64,000 nucleotides of DNA from Rutidosis leptorrhynchoides (taxonomy: Eukaryota > Streptophyta > Magnoliopsida > Asterales > Asteraceae), in assembly GCF_046630445.1 (NCBI RefSeq), contig NC_092337.1, positions 194,219,001-194,283,000 of the forward strand, read 5' to 3'. Under the pieces are notes generated by a model. That model did no database searches, was not told where the DNA came from, and saw only the letters and a list, made by a program, of their open reading frames with translations. The position numbers and the translations under genes were made by a program. Positions 1-13,300 of this stretch are shown in pieces; the first letter of the stretch is position 1; each line of letters opens with the position of its first letter.

Positions 1-564
1 CTACCTTAAGTTTAGTAGGTAAACCTACTGGAAGTGACAAGAAATGATCTAGCTTCAAAGGATCTTGGATGGCTTGAAAGTTCTTGAAGTAGGATCATGA
101 CACAAAAACAAGTTCAAGTAAGATTTTTACTCGAATTAAGATAGTTTATAGTTATAGAAATTGAATCAAAGTTTAAATATGATTATTACCTTGAATAAGA
201 AAGATAACCTACTGTAAATAACAAAGGTTTATTGATCTAAGATGATTACTTGGAATGGATTAGAAAGCTTGGATGTAAACTAGTAAACTTGAAAGGATTT
301 TCGAAGTGTTCTTGAAGTGTTCTTCCTAAGATGATTATAGCTTGATTATTGAAGTAATTTTTGATGAAGATGATGATTAGCTACTAAAAAAATTCATTCA
401 TAAGTGTGTGTGTATGTGTGTTGAGAGAGAATTAGAAAGAGAATTGGAAGTGAAATGGAGTGAATGATGAGTGGTAAGTGGTGAGTGGTGAGTGGGGTTA
501 AAAGGAGTTCTAGTTAGTTAACTAGTTCATGGTAGAAGTTAAAATTGATTAGTCATACATGACA
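1..564 (-). mobile_element. LTR E, left part (relative of the B/D LTR family)
   Basis: This stretch resembles the interior of element D's LTR (about 57570-58140): both share blocks such as the run around CTAGCTTCAAAGGATC and the following GGATGGCTTGAAAGTTCTTGAAG. It runs off the left edge of the window. It is interrupted at 565-569 (TAATC) by element A and resumes at 38666, ending at 39418 with the family-typical terminus GGGTCACTACA. It has no coding capacity. It may be a solo LTR or the 5' LTR of a minus-strand element whose body lies to the left; the window cannot decide. Confidence 0.75.
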
Positions 565-569
565 TAATC

Positions 570-2692
570 TGTAACATCCTCCCAATAGGGTCTGGAAGGA
601 ACGTCACTAATATCAAAACATACCAACATATTATAATAAACGAGAACAATACTAAATGATGAATTTAACTTTAATGAGTACGCAGTGGAAAATGAAATGT
701 CGTTACAATGACAGGAATAACAATATCGTAAATGTTCACATGCAGAAGTAATAAATGCGATATCTCTTGATCCTATGTCCAAGTAGCATCTCATAAGTAG
801 TAAGTATAAGAGCTTGAATTAAACAGCACCTGAGACAAAACATGCTAAAGTGTCAACAAAAAAGGTTGAGTGAAGTTCATAGGTTTAACAAAAAGTTTGT
901 CGTTGTTTTAGACCACAAGATTTAGTTTGTAAAGTTGATCTCCCGCAGGATTAAAAAGTTATGGCAATGCGTGATATTTAGACTAAACGTTCAAGTTTGC
1001 CCCATGACAAATTGTGTCTGTCCTTGTCGGTTTAATTTCATTATTAAGTAATACAATGACTTGGTCAAATGTATCGGGGACGTTACTCCCGATAGGCCTA
1101 CACCCAATAATTAAGCATGCAGCAGCAATTAAAAATATCACTGTAGGGACTTAGTCGGACATAGCCGGGTATAGCATAGTTTAACAGTTTGGTACTTGTG
1201 TCTAAATTGTAAAAAGTAAAAAAACAGCATGTGTCTCACCCCAAGTAAAGTAAGTAAGTTTGCTAGCAATAAAGAGGGGCTATGAATTCACCTTAGTAAG
1301 TAGAGAGAGTTATTCCTCGGAATAAAGAGTTGAACGAGTGAGCAAGAAAGTCAACCTATTGACATTTAAGAGTAGTTAAGTGTTTTGCCCATGTTTAAGT
1401 TTAAGTATGTGTTTAAGTATAGTTTGTTTTACTAAGTTTCTATTCCTAGTAAGTTACTATTTTTATAAAGTTTCCATTTTTAGAAAGTTTCTTATTTTAC
1501 TAAGTTTCTATAACTAGAGAGTTTCTACTTTTATCAGTGTTTTCCATTTTAGGATACTTGCCGTATTAGATAAGCTTCCAATCACCCCTTTCCCTTCGAA
1601 TGGCTAATTTAGATCTAGGAGCTTGAGCCATATGACCCTTTAAATCGGAAATCCAAACCCTCTGCCTAGAATCTCATAGAAACCATTCGTCAAGAAAGTT
1701 CGAAGATCTATACATCTCTAATACATATCCCAAAATGTTTTTATGTTACAATATAAGTAGTAGGTTATAAGTGCTAGTAATAGTAATAGTGTATACATGT
1801 TATTTATTTTATTTTTAATTGCATATAATTTATAACATTATTTACATGTTTCGGTAAAAATAATAACCGAAGTAAAAAGTAAAAAGTAAAAAAAATAAAA
1901 AGTAAGAAAAGAATACTTACTAGTAGTAATTCTTCAAAGAGAGAATGAGAGAAATTTTGGTGTGAGTTTGAATGAGAAATGAGGGGTATTTATACTTGAA
2001 AAAATTAGGTAAAAAGAATAAAATAATTAAAAGAAAAAGAAATATTTTAATTCTTAATGGGATTTTTAAATTAAAAAGTATTAAATGTTAGGTCATGGGA
2101 TAATGCACAAAATAAAATAATAAAAGTAGTTTTTCCATTACAATTTTTAATTGAAAAGTAATCTATTTATTTATTTATTTATTTATTTATTTTTTTCATT
2201 TATTTTAAGGATTTTTTTTATATAAATAAACAAATTGATTTAATGCTTTTCCAAGAATATTTGTCAATAATATTTTATTTTATTTTTTTTATTTTTTATT
2301 TATTTAATTAATAAATATAAATTTTGCATAAAAATAATAAATAATTTGGTATTTTGTATTTTTAATAATAATTATGATTTTAATTATTAAACTATAGTTT
2401 TAGTAAGTTTGTAAATATTATTACATTTATATATAATTAGATTTATTATATAGTTAAATATATAATACATTAACTAAATAATAAAAGTGATACAAAGTTT
2501 ATATACTTAGTTAAATTATGTCAAATTATATAAATTAATAATATATTATTTATTTAAGCGTACATTGTTGACTAAAAATTACTATTCGGTCAATATTTAA
2601 TTGTATATAATAACCCTTAATACATATAGTCAGACATATAACCCTAGGGTTAATTCAGTAAATTTAGAAGTCGAAAAGTGAGGGTTGTTACA
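570..2692 (-). repeat. Element A 3' LTR (left copy)
   Basis: This 2,123-bp LTR begins TGTAACATCC and ends AGGGTTGTTACA. It matches 21215-21486 joined to 36812-38660 (2,121 bp). The two copies differ at scattered bases (for example GGGTCTGG/GAGTCTGG near the outer end), so A is not a very recent insertion. It contains a degenerate tandem array built on AAGTTTCTA-like units (about 1425-1545), an (ATTT)n run at about 2164-2191 and AAAAAGT repeats near 1875-1910. Confidence 0.93.
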
Positions 2693-2728
2693 GTACCTCC
2701 CCGTTAATAAAATCTTCGTCCCGAAGTT
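2693..2728 (-). promoter_or_regulatory. Element A polypurine-tract region and upstream hairpin
   Basis: Read on the minus strand, the sequence next to the 3' LTR is a purine-rich tract containing AACGGGGAGGTAC. It is preceded by a small inverted repeat, CTTCG-GGA-CGAAG (plus-strand positions 2714-2726). The same layout, with AAATTTCG-GGA-CGAAATTT, occurs in elements B, C and D. The tract is the expected primer for plus-strand DNA synthesis. The role of the hairpin is unknown. Confidence 0.7.
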
Positions 2729-5083
2729 TTAGGTAGACTTCTCGGATGCATCAGCGGTTGAGAAGAGATGGGGATATTTCTGTTTCATTTGGTCTTCACG
2801 TTCCCAGGTATACTCAGGGCCACGTCGTGAATTCCAACGGATCTTAACAATAGGTATGGTGCTTTGTTTTAAGCGTTTAGCATATTGGTCCATGACTTCT
2901 ACGGGTTCCTCTATGAAGTGCATTTTATCATCAATGCGAATGTCATCCAAAGGAATAACGAGAGTGTCATCAGCGAGACACTTTTTAAGATTCGAGACAT
3001 GAAATATGTTGTGTACCCTGCTAAGTTCAGCAGGTAATTCTAATCGATAAGCCACGGGTCCGATCCTTTCAGTAATCTTGAAGGGTCCAACAAAACACGG
3101 ACTTAGTTTGCTTCGTTTACCAAAACAAACGACGCCTTTCCAAGGGGATACTTTCAACATGACTTTGTCACCAACTTGGAATTCCAAATCTTTCCGACCT
3201 TTATTAGCATAGCTCTTCTGTCGGCTGCGGGCAGTTTCTATTCGTTTCTTAATCTGAACTATCTTTTCAGTTGTCTCGTGTATGATTTCAGGACCAGTTA
3301 ACTGTCTGTCCTCTAATTCATCCCAGCACAGTGGGGATCTACATTTTCGTCCGTATAAGGCCTCAAAAGGTGCAGCCTTAATACTTGAGTGGTAACTATT
3401 ATTGTAAGAGAATTCAACCAAAGGCAAATGTCTATCCCAGCCTTTGCCGAAGTCGATAACACAAGCGCGAAGCATATCTTCCAATGTTTGAATGGTTCGT
3501 TCACTTTGACCATCGGTTTGCGGATGATAAGCAGTACTCATGTTGAGTTGAGTTCCAAGAGCAGATTGTAAGGATTTCCAGAATCTGGAAGTGAATCTAC
3601 TGTCGCGATCGGATATGATTGATATAGGAACACCATGACGAGAGATAATTTATTTGATATACAGTTGTGACAATCTCTTCATCTTGTCGGTCTCCTTGAT
3701 CGGTAAGAAATGAGCAGATTTAGTAAGACGATCTACTATGACCCATATAGTATCATTGCCACTAGAAGTCTTGGGTAATTTAGTAATATAGTCCATAGCG
3801 ATACATTTCCACTTCCACTGCGGAATATCGGGTTGTGTCAACAGACCAGAAGGCTTTTGATGTTCAGCCTTAACTTTCAAACAAGTGAGACACTTACTAA
3901 CATAAGTAGCAATGTCGGCTTTCATATTAGGCCACCAGTAGAATTCCTTCACATCGTGGTACATCTTACTGGAACCCGGATGAATAGAATACCTAGTCTT
4001 ATGCGCTTCATCCAAGACTAGTTCACGAAGATTACCGAAGCGAGGAACCCAAATTCTGTTTCCAAAGTACCGTGTACCATTAGCTTTCACTTGGAGTTGG
4101 TTCTCGAAACCAATAGGTCCTTCACCTTCGATAAGTGTTGGTTTAATAGCTTCCATTTGAGCTTCGCAGATTCGTGATATAAGATTTGATTTGATTTTCA
4201 GGTTTAAGGCACGAACACGTTTAACATCGTCTTTTCGACTGAGGGCATCGGCAACTACGTTTGCCTTGCCAGGATGATATTCCATCTTACAGTCATAATC
4301 GTTCAATAACTCGAGCCATCGGCTTTGCCTCATATTCAGCTATTTTTGATCAAAGATGTGTCGAAGACTTTTATGGTCAGTGTACACCGTAAACTGGGTA
4401 CCATATAGATAATGTCTCCATATCTTTAATGCAAATACCATGGCACCTAACTCAAGGTCGTGTGTGGTATAGTTCTCCTCGTGTTTCTTCAACTGTCTAG
4501 ATGCGTAGGCAATAACCTTTTCACGTTGCATTAAAACACAACCAAAGCCTTGCTTTGAGGCATCGCAGTAAACAACAAAATCATCAGTACCTTCAGGTAA
4601 AGATAGAATCGGGGATGTGGTCAACTTCTCTTTCAGAATCTTGAAAGCAGATTCCTGTTCTTCAGACCACTCAAACTTCTTCCCTTTTTGAGTTAGCTTC
4701 GTAAGAGGTTTGGCAAGAAGGGAAAAATTCTTTATGAATCTCCGATAATAACCGGCAAGTCCCAAAAATTGACGAATATGCTTCGCAGTCTTTGGTATCT
4801 CCCAGTTCTGGATAGCGGTAATCTTAGCTGGATCGACATGTATTCCATTACTATCAATAACGTGTTCGAGGAATTGTACGGTTTTGAGCCAAAACTCGCA
4901 CTTAGAAAACTTAGCGTAGAGTTGTTCCTTTCGTAAGAGTTCAAGAATCACGCGCAGATGTTGCTCATGTTCCTTCTCACTCTTGGAGTAGATCAAAATG
5001 TCATCAATGAAAACAATGACGAATTTACCGAGATGAGGTTTGCAGACACGGTTCATGAGATCCATGAAAATGGCAAGAGCATT
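2729..5083 (-). pseudogene. Element A pol, distal part: end of RT, RNase H, integrase, chromodomain-like tail
   Basis: This is the part of A's polyprotein that lies beyond the insertion of element C. It opens inside the RT palm, with the [10 protein letters not shown] active-site motif. RNase H follows ([20 protein letters not shown]), then the integrase zinc finger (HKTRYSIHP...CLTCLKVK), the integrase core ([23 protein letters not shown]), a GPF motif and a chromodomain-like end ([15 protein letters not shown]...KYPHLF). Two in-frame stops interrupt it: TAG at 4340-4342 after the RNase H, and TAA at 3650-3652 between integrase motifs. The rest stays in a single frame to the natural stop at 2729-2731. 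Removing C and one TSD copy would leave the frame unchanged, so C landed in a then-continuous reading frame. Confidence 0.92.
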
Positions 5084-5256
5084 TGTGATGACCCAGGAAT
5101 TTCCGACCAAATTTAAACTTAAATCTTTATATGATTCCAACACGATAAGCAAAGTCTATTAAACCGAGTCTCAAAATGTTGGAACTATTTTTCATGAATG
5201 CATTTGACCTTGACTATTCCCGACGATTCACGAACGATTGTTTGTAAATAAATATG

Positions 5257-5359
<103 letters not shown>

Positions 5360-7351
5360 ATTAGAGATATTAAATAAAGTAGTATATGATTTGATGATTT
5401 GAGTTAATAATTAAATTGTTAGTATTAATATTATCATACTATTATCCTTTATTAATACTAGTCTATTTATTAATAATAATAATAATAGTATTAGTAATAT
5501 TATTATTTGTATTATTAATAGTAGTAATATAATTATATTGATTAAATATAAAAAAAATCTATGGATTATATATGTATATACTGATATACACTTTATATGT
5601 ACTGATAAATACGCAAATCACTATCATCCTGTTAAATCTGTCGATCCTAACCCTCAGAACAAAACAAAGAATTTGTTACACATCAATTTCAATCGTACAA
5701 TTTGTTAAATTTCATTATCTACTTTTTATATTTTATGTATTTAATTCCTGATTGATGAAAATGTCGACACCCAAATATATTATATAATTCCATAAATTCA
5801 AGTTGTTAGGTGATTGAAATCTACTCCACCATCACTAATAATTTCACAATACTGTAATGCAAAGAATAAACATATTTATTCATTTATTTTTTACAGTATA
5901 ATATCTCTGTTTTGAAACTCACAAAAACCACACATCAAGACAACCTTGCATTATCAAACCACCTTCTTCATAATCATCAAAGCTAACCACCTACTATCCA
6001 TGCTTCCATATATCTGTTTTCTATTTCTTCCAAACATAGTTCAAACAAGAGCCATTAGTTGCGTATGATTTCTTCATGATCCTGTTCGAACTCCAACCCA
6101 CACAAACCCTATTGTATATTGTCTTTCTTCTAGGTCGCCATCACCACAGCCCATCGGATCAACTAATATTTCTGTGTGATTCAAAGATATAACTCACCAC
6201 CTTGAATCTCACATCCATACCTCTATGTTTGAGCTACACCATCACCATATTCGATTACGTCCACTATTTATCTATTTAATTTTATTTTAATTTTTTTTCT
6301 TTTTGCATCAGCTTGAACCCAACTAAATCACCATCTTTTCAAGGAATACCCTCTTGTTTATCATCAACAACTCAACATCATTCGTTGGAAATAATTGCTG
6401 ATATATATATTTTTTTCGTTTCCCTTATGCAAGTGACCGAAGTACTCACACTCCCACTTATATAACCATTTGTCGATAAAGTTGCTTTGAGTGGTTGTAT
6501 GCAACATCACTTTTTTATATTTCTGTTGTTTACACTTGTTTAACCAAAAACCCATCTATTAAAGTATTGCTACAACTTTTATTTTTCTACTTATCCCGAT
6601 TTCCTTTCCAAAAAAAAAAAAGTAAAACAAGTGGATTCACTTTTGCTGTTGAGTGGGTCTTTTGTGTTACGGAGGTAGACCACAAGCAACCTTCACCCGG
6701 TTTTAATAAAAAGAAATTAAGCAACTTGTGATTTAAATATTCGACTATTACACGTATCTATTTCCTTCTACTTTATGTCGAACCCCACCAAGGACCCATA
6801 GGCGGTTTCCATTCTATGTTTACAACTTTACCAGGCTGTACCAGTTAATGAATTATCATGGAGATATGAGGAGATGTGAAATCAAACTTTGTCCCATTAA
6901 CGAATTATTTCTTTCGCGTTATATTTTATTTTTCTTGGTGGACCAAAGGATGGTGATGAGGATAATAAGATGATGAGGTTACAGAATATAAGAATGATGA
7001 TACATGGCGAGTAACAGAAGTTAGATAATTGTGATAAAGAATATATGATTAAGTTAAACGATTTTAAGATGATGATGAGATGCCGATGAGGATAGTAACG
7101 ATTTAATGAAGATGATTCTATGTGTACGATGATTTGATGATGATAGGTGATATTATGATCATGATTTTATGTGGGTTAAGATAATAGTGATTATGATAAC
7201 AATAGATTAGGTGATGATGTTGGATAATAAAATTGATTATGATAATGGGGTTCATCTTTGGTCGACTTGTTGTGTTGATTAAGATGATGAAGAAAAACAG
7301 TTAAAAGCGGGTTAAATACAAATCACTTACCAGATAAAACAGAAAAGTAAG

Positions 7352-7457
7352 TGATAGCGTGATGGTCTAGGGTGTTATGGGTGTTTGAAAGGTTGCGGGT
7401 TCGAGCTTGGGTTGTGGCAGTTTTATATCTTTTTGGAAGATTTTCTCTTAAGGTAGT
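7352..7457 (+). repeat. tRNA-like (SINE-like) segment inside the C LTR
   Basis: The segment contains GATAGCGTGATGGTCTAG, which resembles a Pol III A box, and about 30 nt later GCGGGTTCGAGCTT, which resembles a B box. It is followed by a short unrelated body and a long (TTA)n tract. This is the layout of a tRNA-derived SINE with a simple-repeat tail. It is also present in the 3' LTR (about 16084-16190), so it entered before C transposed. No TSD could be assigned, so the call is tentative. Confidence 0.35.
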
Positions 7458-7458
7458 C

Positions 7459-7537
<79 letters not shown>

Positions 7538-7683
7538 CAAGTATTATTGTAAAAAAAATATTATTTTCATTATCACTATTATCAAACTTATCATTTTATT
7601 AAAACCTATTATTATTATTATTAAAAGTATCATTTTATTAAGATTTTCATTTATCATTGTTATTATTAACAATACTATTATTA

Positions 7684-7733
<50 letters not shown>

Positions 7734-7940
7734 AGTATTATTATTATTAATATCCTTAATATTATCATTATTAGTAAAAGTATTATTATAAATATTATAG
7801 TCATTATTATTATTATTACTATTATTAATATCATTCCTATTATTAAAATTATCATTTTTAATAAGTTTACCTTTACTATTAAAATTATTATTATTAGTAT
7901 CATTAATAGAATCATTAATATTATTATCATTATTCTTTTA

Positions 7941-7976
<36 letters not shown>

Positions 7977-8303
7977 ATTATAACTACTGATATTATTATA
8001 AAGATATTACGATTTTTTTATTTATCAGTATTATTTTAATCAAATAAATATTAGTTACATAAAATACATCTAACATATATGACCTAACTCTATTATTATT
8101 ATAATAAGTAATATATATAAATATATTTAAGTTATTAATGGAACTCATAAATCATTAAAATAACAAATATATCACTAATAATAAATATATTGTTCGATTA
8201 CAACTATATGTGTTAATATATATAAATGATATAGGTTCGTGAATCCGAGGTCAACCCTACACTTGTTAAATGACGTCATATGTATTTTTACTACAAAATA
8301 CAG

Positions 8304-8562
8304 TATGGTGAGTTTCATTTGCTCCCCTTTTACTCTTTACATTTTTGGGGCTGAGAATACATGCAAATACTTTATTAACTGTTTTACAATAATTATATGC
8401 GTGAGTTTCATTATTCCCTTTTTATATATATTTTTGGGCTGAGAATACATGCAATGTTTTAATAACTATTTTACAATATTTATATGCGTGAGTTTCATTT
8501 ACTTTTTTACCCTTTATATTTTTGGGCTGAGAATACATTCGCAATTTTTATAAATGTTTTTA
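8304..8562 (+). repeat. Triplicated ~86-bp tandem unit in the C LTR
   Basis: Three consecutive copies start near 8304, 8401 and 8487. Each has GTGAGTTTCATT, a pyrimidine-rich stretch, TTTTTGGG(G)CTGAGAATACAT and a TTTTACAATA-like end. The same array occurs in the 3' LTR (about 17017-17275). Elements B and D have a single related unit at the matching place in their LTRs (for example about 24093-24170). Confidence 0.8.
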
Positions 8563-9321
8563 CGATATAGACACAAGTAATCAAAACTACATTATATGGT
8601 TGAATGATCGAAATCGAATATGCCCCTTGTTATTAAGTCTGGTAATCTAAGAATTAGGGAACAGACACCCTAATTGACGCGAACTCTAAAGATAGATCTA
8701 TCGGGCCAAACAAGCCCCATCCAAAGTACCGGATGCTTTAGTACTTCGAAATTTATATCATGTCCGAAGGTGGATCCCGGAATGATGGGGATATTCTTAT
8801 ATGCATATTGTGAATGTCGGTTACCAGGTGTTCAACCCATATGAATGATATTTTTGTCTCTATGCATGAGACGTATGTTTATGAGAAATGGAAATATGAA
8901 ATCTTGTGGTCTATTAAAATTATAAAATAATTATTTATGTTAAACTAATGAACTCACCAACCTTTTGGTTGACACTTGAAAGCATGTTTATTCTCAGGTA
9001 CGAAAGAAATCTTCTTCTGTGTATTTGTTCATATTAGAGACATTACTTGGAGTCATTCATGACATATTTCAAAAGACGTTGCATTCGAGTCATCGAGTTC
9101 ATCAAGATTATTGTTAAGTCAATTATAGTTAGATATATTATGAAATGGTATGCATGCCGTCAACTTTTGATGTAATGAAAGATTGACTTTTCAAAAACGA
9201 ATGCAATGTTTGTAAAATGTATCATATAGAGGTCAAGTACCTCGCGATGTAATCAACTGTTGTGAATCATTTATAATCGATATGGACTTCGTCCAGATGG
9301 ATTAGGACGGGTCTCTACAGT

Positions 9322-9333
9322 TGGTATCAGAGC
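9322..9333 (+). promoter_or_regulatory. Element C primer-binding site
   Basis: TGGTATCAGAGC begins two bases after the 5' LTR. It is the standard complement to the 3' end of initiator tRNA-Met used by many plant LTR retrotransposons. It fixes the plus orientation of C. Confidence 0.92.
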
Positions 9334-9801
9334 GGTGGTCGTAGCGAACCAGGTCTTGCATTAGTGTGTCTAAATAGGTTTAGTTAGAATGCATTAGTGA
9401 GTCTGGACTTTGACTTAGTAGTTGTTAGGTTATATTAATAAGTCTGGACTTGAACCTGGTCTGCATGTCAAAAGTTTTTCTTATCAATTAGTGTCAAAAA
9501 TTACCTGCTTATCAATCTTAGGAAATCACTTACTCATTATTCTTAGTCTAGACACGTTTTACTGCATTGACTGCATGAATAGTGTATAGACAAAATTCAT
9601 ACCTTAGCGTATCTGACAATTCATATCTTAGCGTATCTGTTACTGTAGACCTTGCCTGATATCTCTCGTAAATTTCTCCTTAATTTAAGGGATCCTGGTA
9701 CTATATATATCTATGCAAATTATGCATTGAAAATGCCATCCAACTATCAATTACTGTCACTAAACTCTACACGCCAAAAATCTTTCCTGAGATCGCGTAA
9801 G

Positions 9802-10308
9802 ATGGCCTCTACAAATCGACCAAGTTCCTCTGACTTCGAAGGCAGCGTGACAGGAGCACACCAACTAATTAACTACCGTGATTACTGGAGAAAATGGGGG
9901 TGGGTTCGCGACATACTCACCCTATGGAAAAGGGAAGAAGGTACTTCATATCATGAACCGAATCTACCACCTAACCTTGGAGTACTCGACCCGCTCACCG
10001 GCGAACCTGTTCGCAACACCGTTTATAGCCTTTTTGCCAGAATTTTTCGTCTTGAGACTACCATTAATGGAACTAGAGAAGATATCCGATCTCTACCTCA
10101 CATTGATAACCAACCAGGGTTAGTAGAAGAAGTTAAAGAACTCCGAGCTCGAGTGTTAACTTTAGAGAGCACGGTACATAATTTGCAAGCACCAGTAGTA
10201 TCACCAACACCAGTAACATCACCAACCTTAGCACCAACAGCATTAGTACCACCAACAACAACATCCGCATCACCAGCTTTGACATCTCATTCTGTACCTC
10301 GAGTATAA
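9802..10308 (+). CDS. Element C internal ORF, function unknown (coiled coil plus Pro/Thr/Ser-rich tail)
   Basis: This is the only ORF of note in C's interior, about 168 codons from the ATG at 9802. The frame is open further upstream to an ATG at 9652, but MASTNRPSSS is the more plausible start because it lies after the AT-rich leader. The first half contains a tryptophan-rich segment (YRDYWRKWGWVRD). A heptad-like stretch follows (VEEVKELRARVLTLESTVHNLQ, described in part as EVKELRARVLTLES). The tail is low-complexity, made of Pro, Thr, Ser and Ala. I see no CCHC knuckle, protease or RT motif. It occupies the position of the extra ORFs seen between PBS and gag in elements A and B, though no sequence similarity to them is obvious. 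It could be a packaging protein or a degenerate gag N-terminus; I cannot tell which. Confidence 0.5.
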   Translation: MASTNRPSSSDFEGSVTGAHQLINYRDYWRKWGWVRDILTLWKREEGTSYHEPNLPPNLGVLDPLTGEPVRNTVYSLFARIFRLETTINGTREDIRSLPHIDNQPGLVEEVKELRARVLTLESTVHNLQAPVVSPTPVTSPTLAPTALVPPTTTSASPALTSHSVPRV

Positions 10309-13300
10309 TCATCGTTCTACGTATCGTTCTATCTATTTTATTTTCATTCGACGTGGCGATTATGTAATCTCTAATGTTTTAGAGATTATATATTCTTGTT
10401 CTAGTGGTAAATCAAATGAGATTAATATCACATTAACTCATTAAATTCATGATTATATCTGAAGAAAATATATATGTATATATATTTCCATAAGGATTGT
10501 AATTAAAAATTCTTTCGTACAAACTGTTAATGGTGAAAATATTTTTTTACGGGTAGGTAATACTCGAGGAATATTTAGATTTCACTTTAATAAGATACAC
10601 TGTACATTCGACGAAGCTGATTCAACAGTCATTTACTATCCTATTTACATTCATCGATATACGAATCCGTTCACCACAGAATAACCATTTTTATCCAATT
10701 TCATATTTGAATTTTGACTTCTCAGAATCCAACAAGTGGCATAATGAAGAAAACATTGGACAAAATAAAATTTGCTAGAAACAAACGAATTAACTAATTG
10801 AAATATTGTTAAGAATCCACACTAACTGTTCCTAGCTAACTGGTTACATTTTATTTTCCGCAATTTAATTATCGCAATTTATATTCTCGCAATTTTATTC
10901 ATCGTCATTTAATTTCTGTTATTTACTTTACGCACTTTAATTATTGTCATTTATTTTCTGTTATTCATTTTACGCACTTTAAATATCGGGACATGTATAC
11001 AATGTTTTGACATATCATATCGATGCATCTATATATATTATTTGGAATCACCATAGACACTCTATATGCAGTAATGATCGAGTTCTCTATACAGGGTTGA
11101 GGTTGATTCTACAATAATATATATAGTTTGAGTTGTGATCGAGTCTGAGACATGTTCACAGGTCACGATACGTAATAATTAATTCGAATATTATATATTA
11201 AATTATATATGAATTATTGGACTGTCAACTGTAGACTATCAACTGAGGACTACCAACATTGGACAATTAAAATGAATTAAAATATTGATTATAACATATG
11301 AAACAAAACAATTCTTCAAGTTTACCACTTGATTTCATCTTAAACCTCATTTGTATCTTGACGATTATAATCTGCGTTCAAACCTTTCATGATTCTTGAA
11401 AACACCTCAATCGAGGGGATGAACCAACCACACGATACCTACGAAAGAAAGAACTTATGCATATAGTTATGCACCTGAAAAACTCTCAGAAACTGAGTAA
11501 ACGTTTAACACGTAGTTATGCTAATTCCTTAGTGTTATTATCACCCAAAATAACATTGCAATTCTTTTTCACAATTAGCCAATTTTGTCACAGCTCCAAC
11601 AAATCCACTTCAATTTTTCATTCGAATAAACTTTATTATAAAGATTACCCCCTTCATCATCGTTACCGGAGAACCGTTTATATACCACCACATTAGCAGT
11701 AAACTTACTAGCAAATTCATTATTCATTAACTTAAGTTTATCTCCGAAAAACCATTATAATTGTTCATTAAAGTCCTATCATATATCCATCCGCATCTTG
11801 TAAAGAGAACTGCCATACCAAATACCGGGAAATCAGCAATCAGTACTTTGAAAACTCACACCATTACTACATCAACAGTTATATGTATACATATAACACT
11901 TATCTCTTAGAATCATGATCTTCCATTATGGAATTTTGAAAAGCACCCAGTCTGCGAATCAATACTCTGAATGTTGAAAAAAAAACTGAATGAAGCAGCA
12001 GAAACCATAGACAACCGTAAACGACCTTAATCATCGAAAGTTTGATGATAAAGAATAGTATGTTGGAAAAGCTCAGAAAAGTTGGAACTGGAAAACGGAT
12101 TGAGCTAACCACGAAGGAGACCAAGGACAAATACAAGGACCATACCATATATTCAAAGAACCCAAGTAATTCTGGATCCGATGAAACCTTTAACGAATAT
12201 TTTACTCCGTATCCATGTTAAAATCTTGCGGAAAATCTTTCTTCATCAACCATCGAACTTAGAAATTCCAAAATATCATCATAAATATCTTCGATATTTC
12301 TGAAGATATTTTTATAAATATTCTCGTCCGAAATTATATACCTCTTCGTGCTTCCTGTGTATCATTATATTGGAAACATTCAATAGAAAATTTAGTACCG
12401 AAAAGCAGATTATGCGAAACTATGAAGAAAGCCGTGGACAGATCACAAAGAATAAGTTGACTTCAAAGAATCCAAATGATTCAATGCCTGCTAAAGTCTT
12501 TAGTAAATATCTTGCTCCTTACTCTAAACCCTTGTAGACAATAGTTTCTATCATCCTCTGATCTTAGATATTCCGAGATATTATCGTATCTTTCATTATA
12601 AATATCCTCCATATTTCTGGAGATATTTTTATAACTACTCTTATCTGAAATCATTAATCTCTTCGTACTATCAGTGTTACATCATATAGAAACTATTAGT
12701 TTCTATATTTTGTAAACTTTCGAGCTTAAAATATGAATGTTATTGAAGTAATGTTGGGAACTGATGCATGAGTAGTATAATATAATGACACTTGATCAGC
12801 GTAATTATATTATAGTAAGTCATGCTGAGTTTCTAATGGAACATGATGATTCACAGATCATAACGTCATCATGTGCCATGTTACACGACTCTTGTATTCT
12901 ATTTAAACCTCTAAAATATCAAGAAAATATTTCTTGATAATTCGGTCCTTTCCAGGGTATTCTAATAATTTAACAAATCAAAATCGTGCCATTACCATTC
13001 CCTTCTTAGAACATTAACAATGTTCATTCTGAAACTTATATCTGCGAATTCTGAACCATTACGAGAGATGCCTAATCGCAAGAAGAAGAAACGGAGGGAC
13101 AAAGCTCTGAAATAGAAATTAAAGTATAAATCGCAACAAATAGGAGGGAGTATTAACTGTGGATGACAATGATTATAGGAAACAGAAATAGAGACATTGA
13201 AGTATAAGGGAAGATATAAAAACCCGATAACAACACATAAATTACAAACCGTGTATATCAATGTTTATAGCAACATAAAGACACGGGAGGATTAAAAGCA

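Noticed and set aside
6364-6555. A 63-codon minus-strand ORF repeated identically at 15095-15286
   Set aside because: The two copies are in the two LTRs of C, so identity reflects the LTR pair. The frame has no recognisable features.
7352-7420. A functional tRNA gene
   Set aside because: Only the A- and B-box-like segments are present. No acceptor stem or plausible anticodon arm can be folded by eye.
7372-7930. Leucine-rich and isoleucine-rich open frames on both strands
   Set aside because: They are translations of (TTA)n/(TAA)n microsatellites in the C LTR (and again at 16104-16640), not genes.
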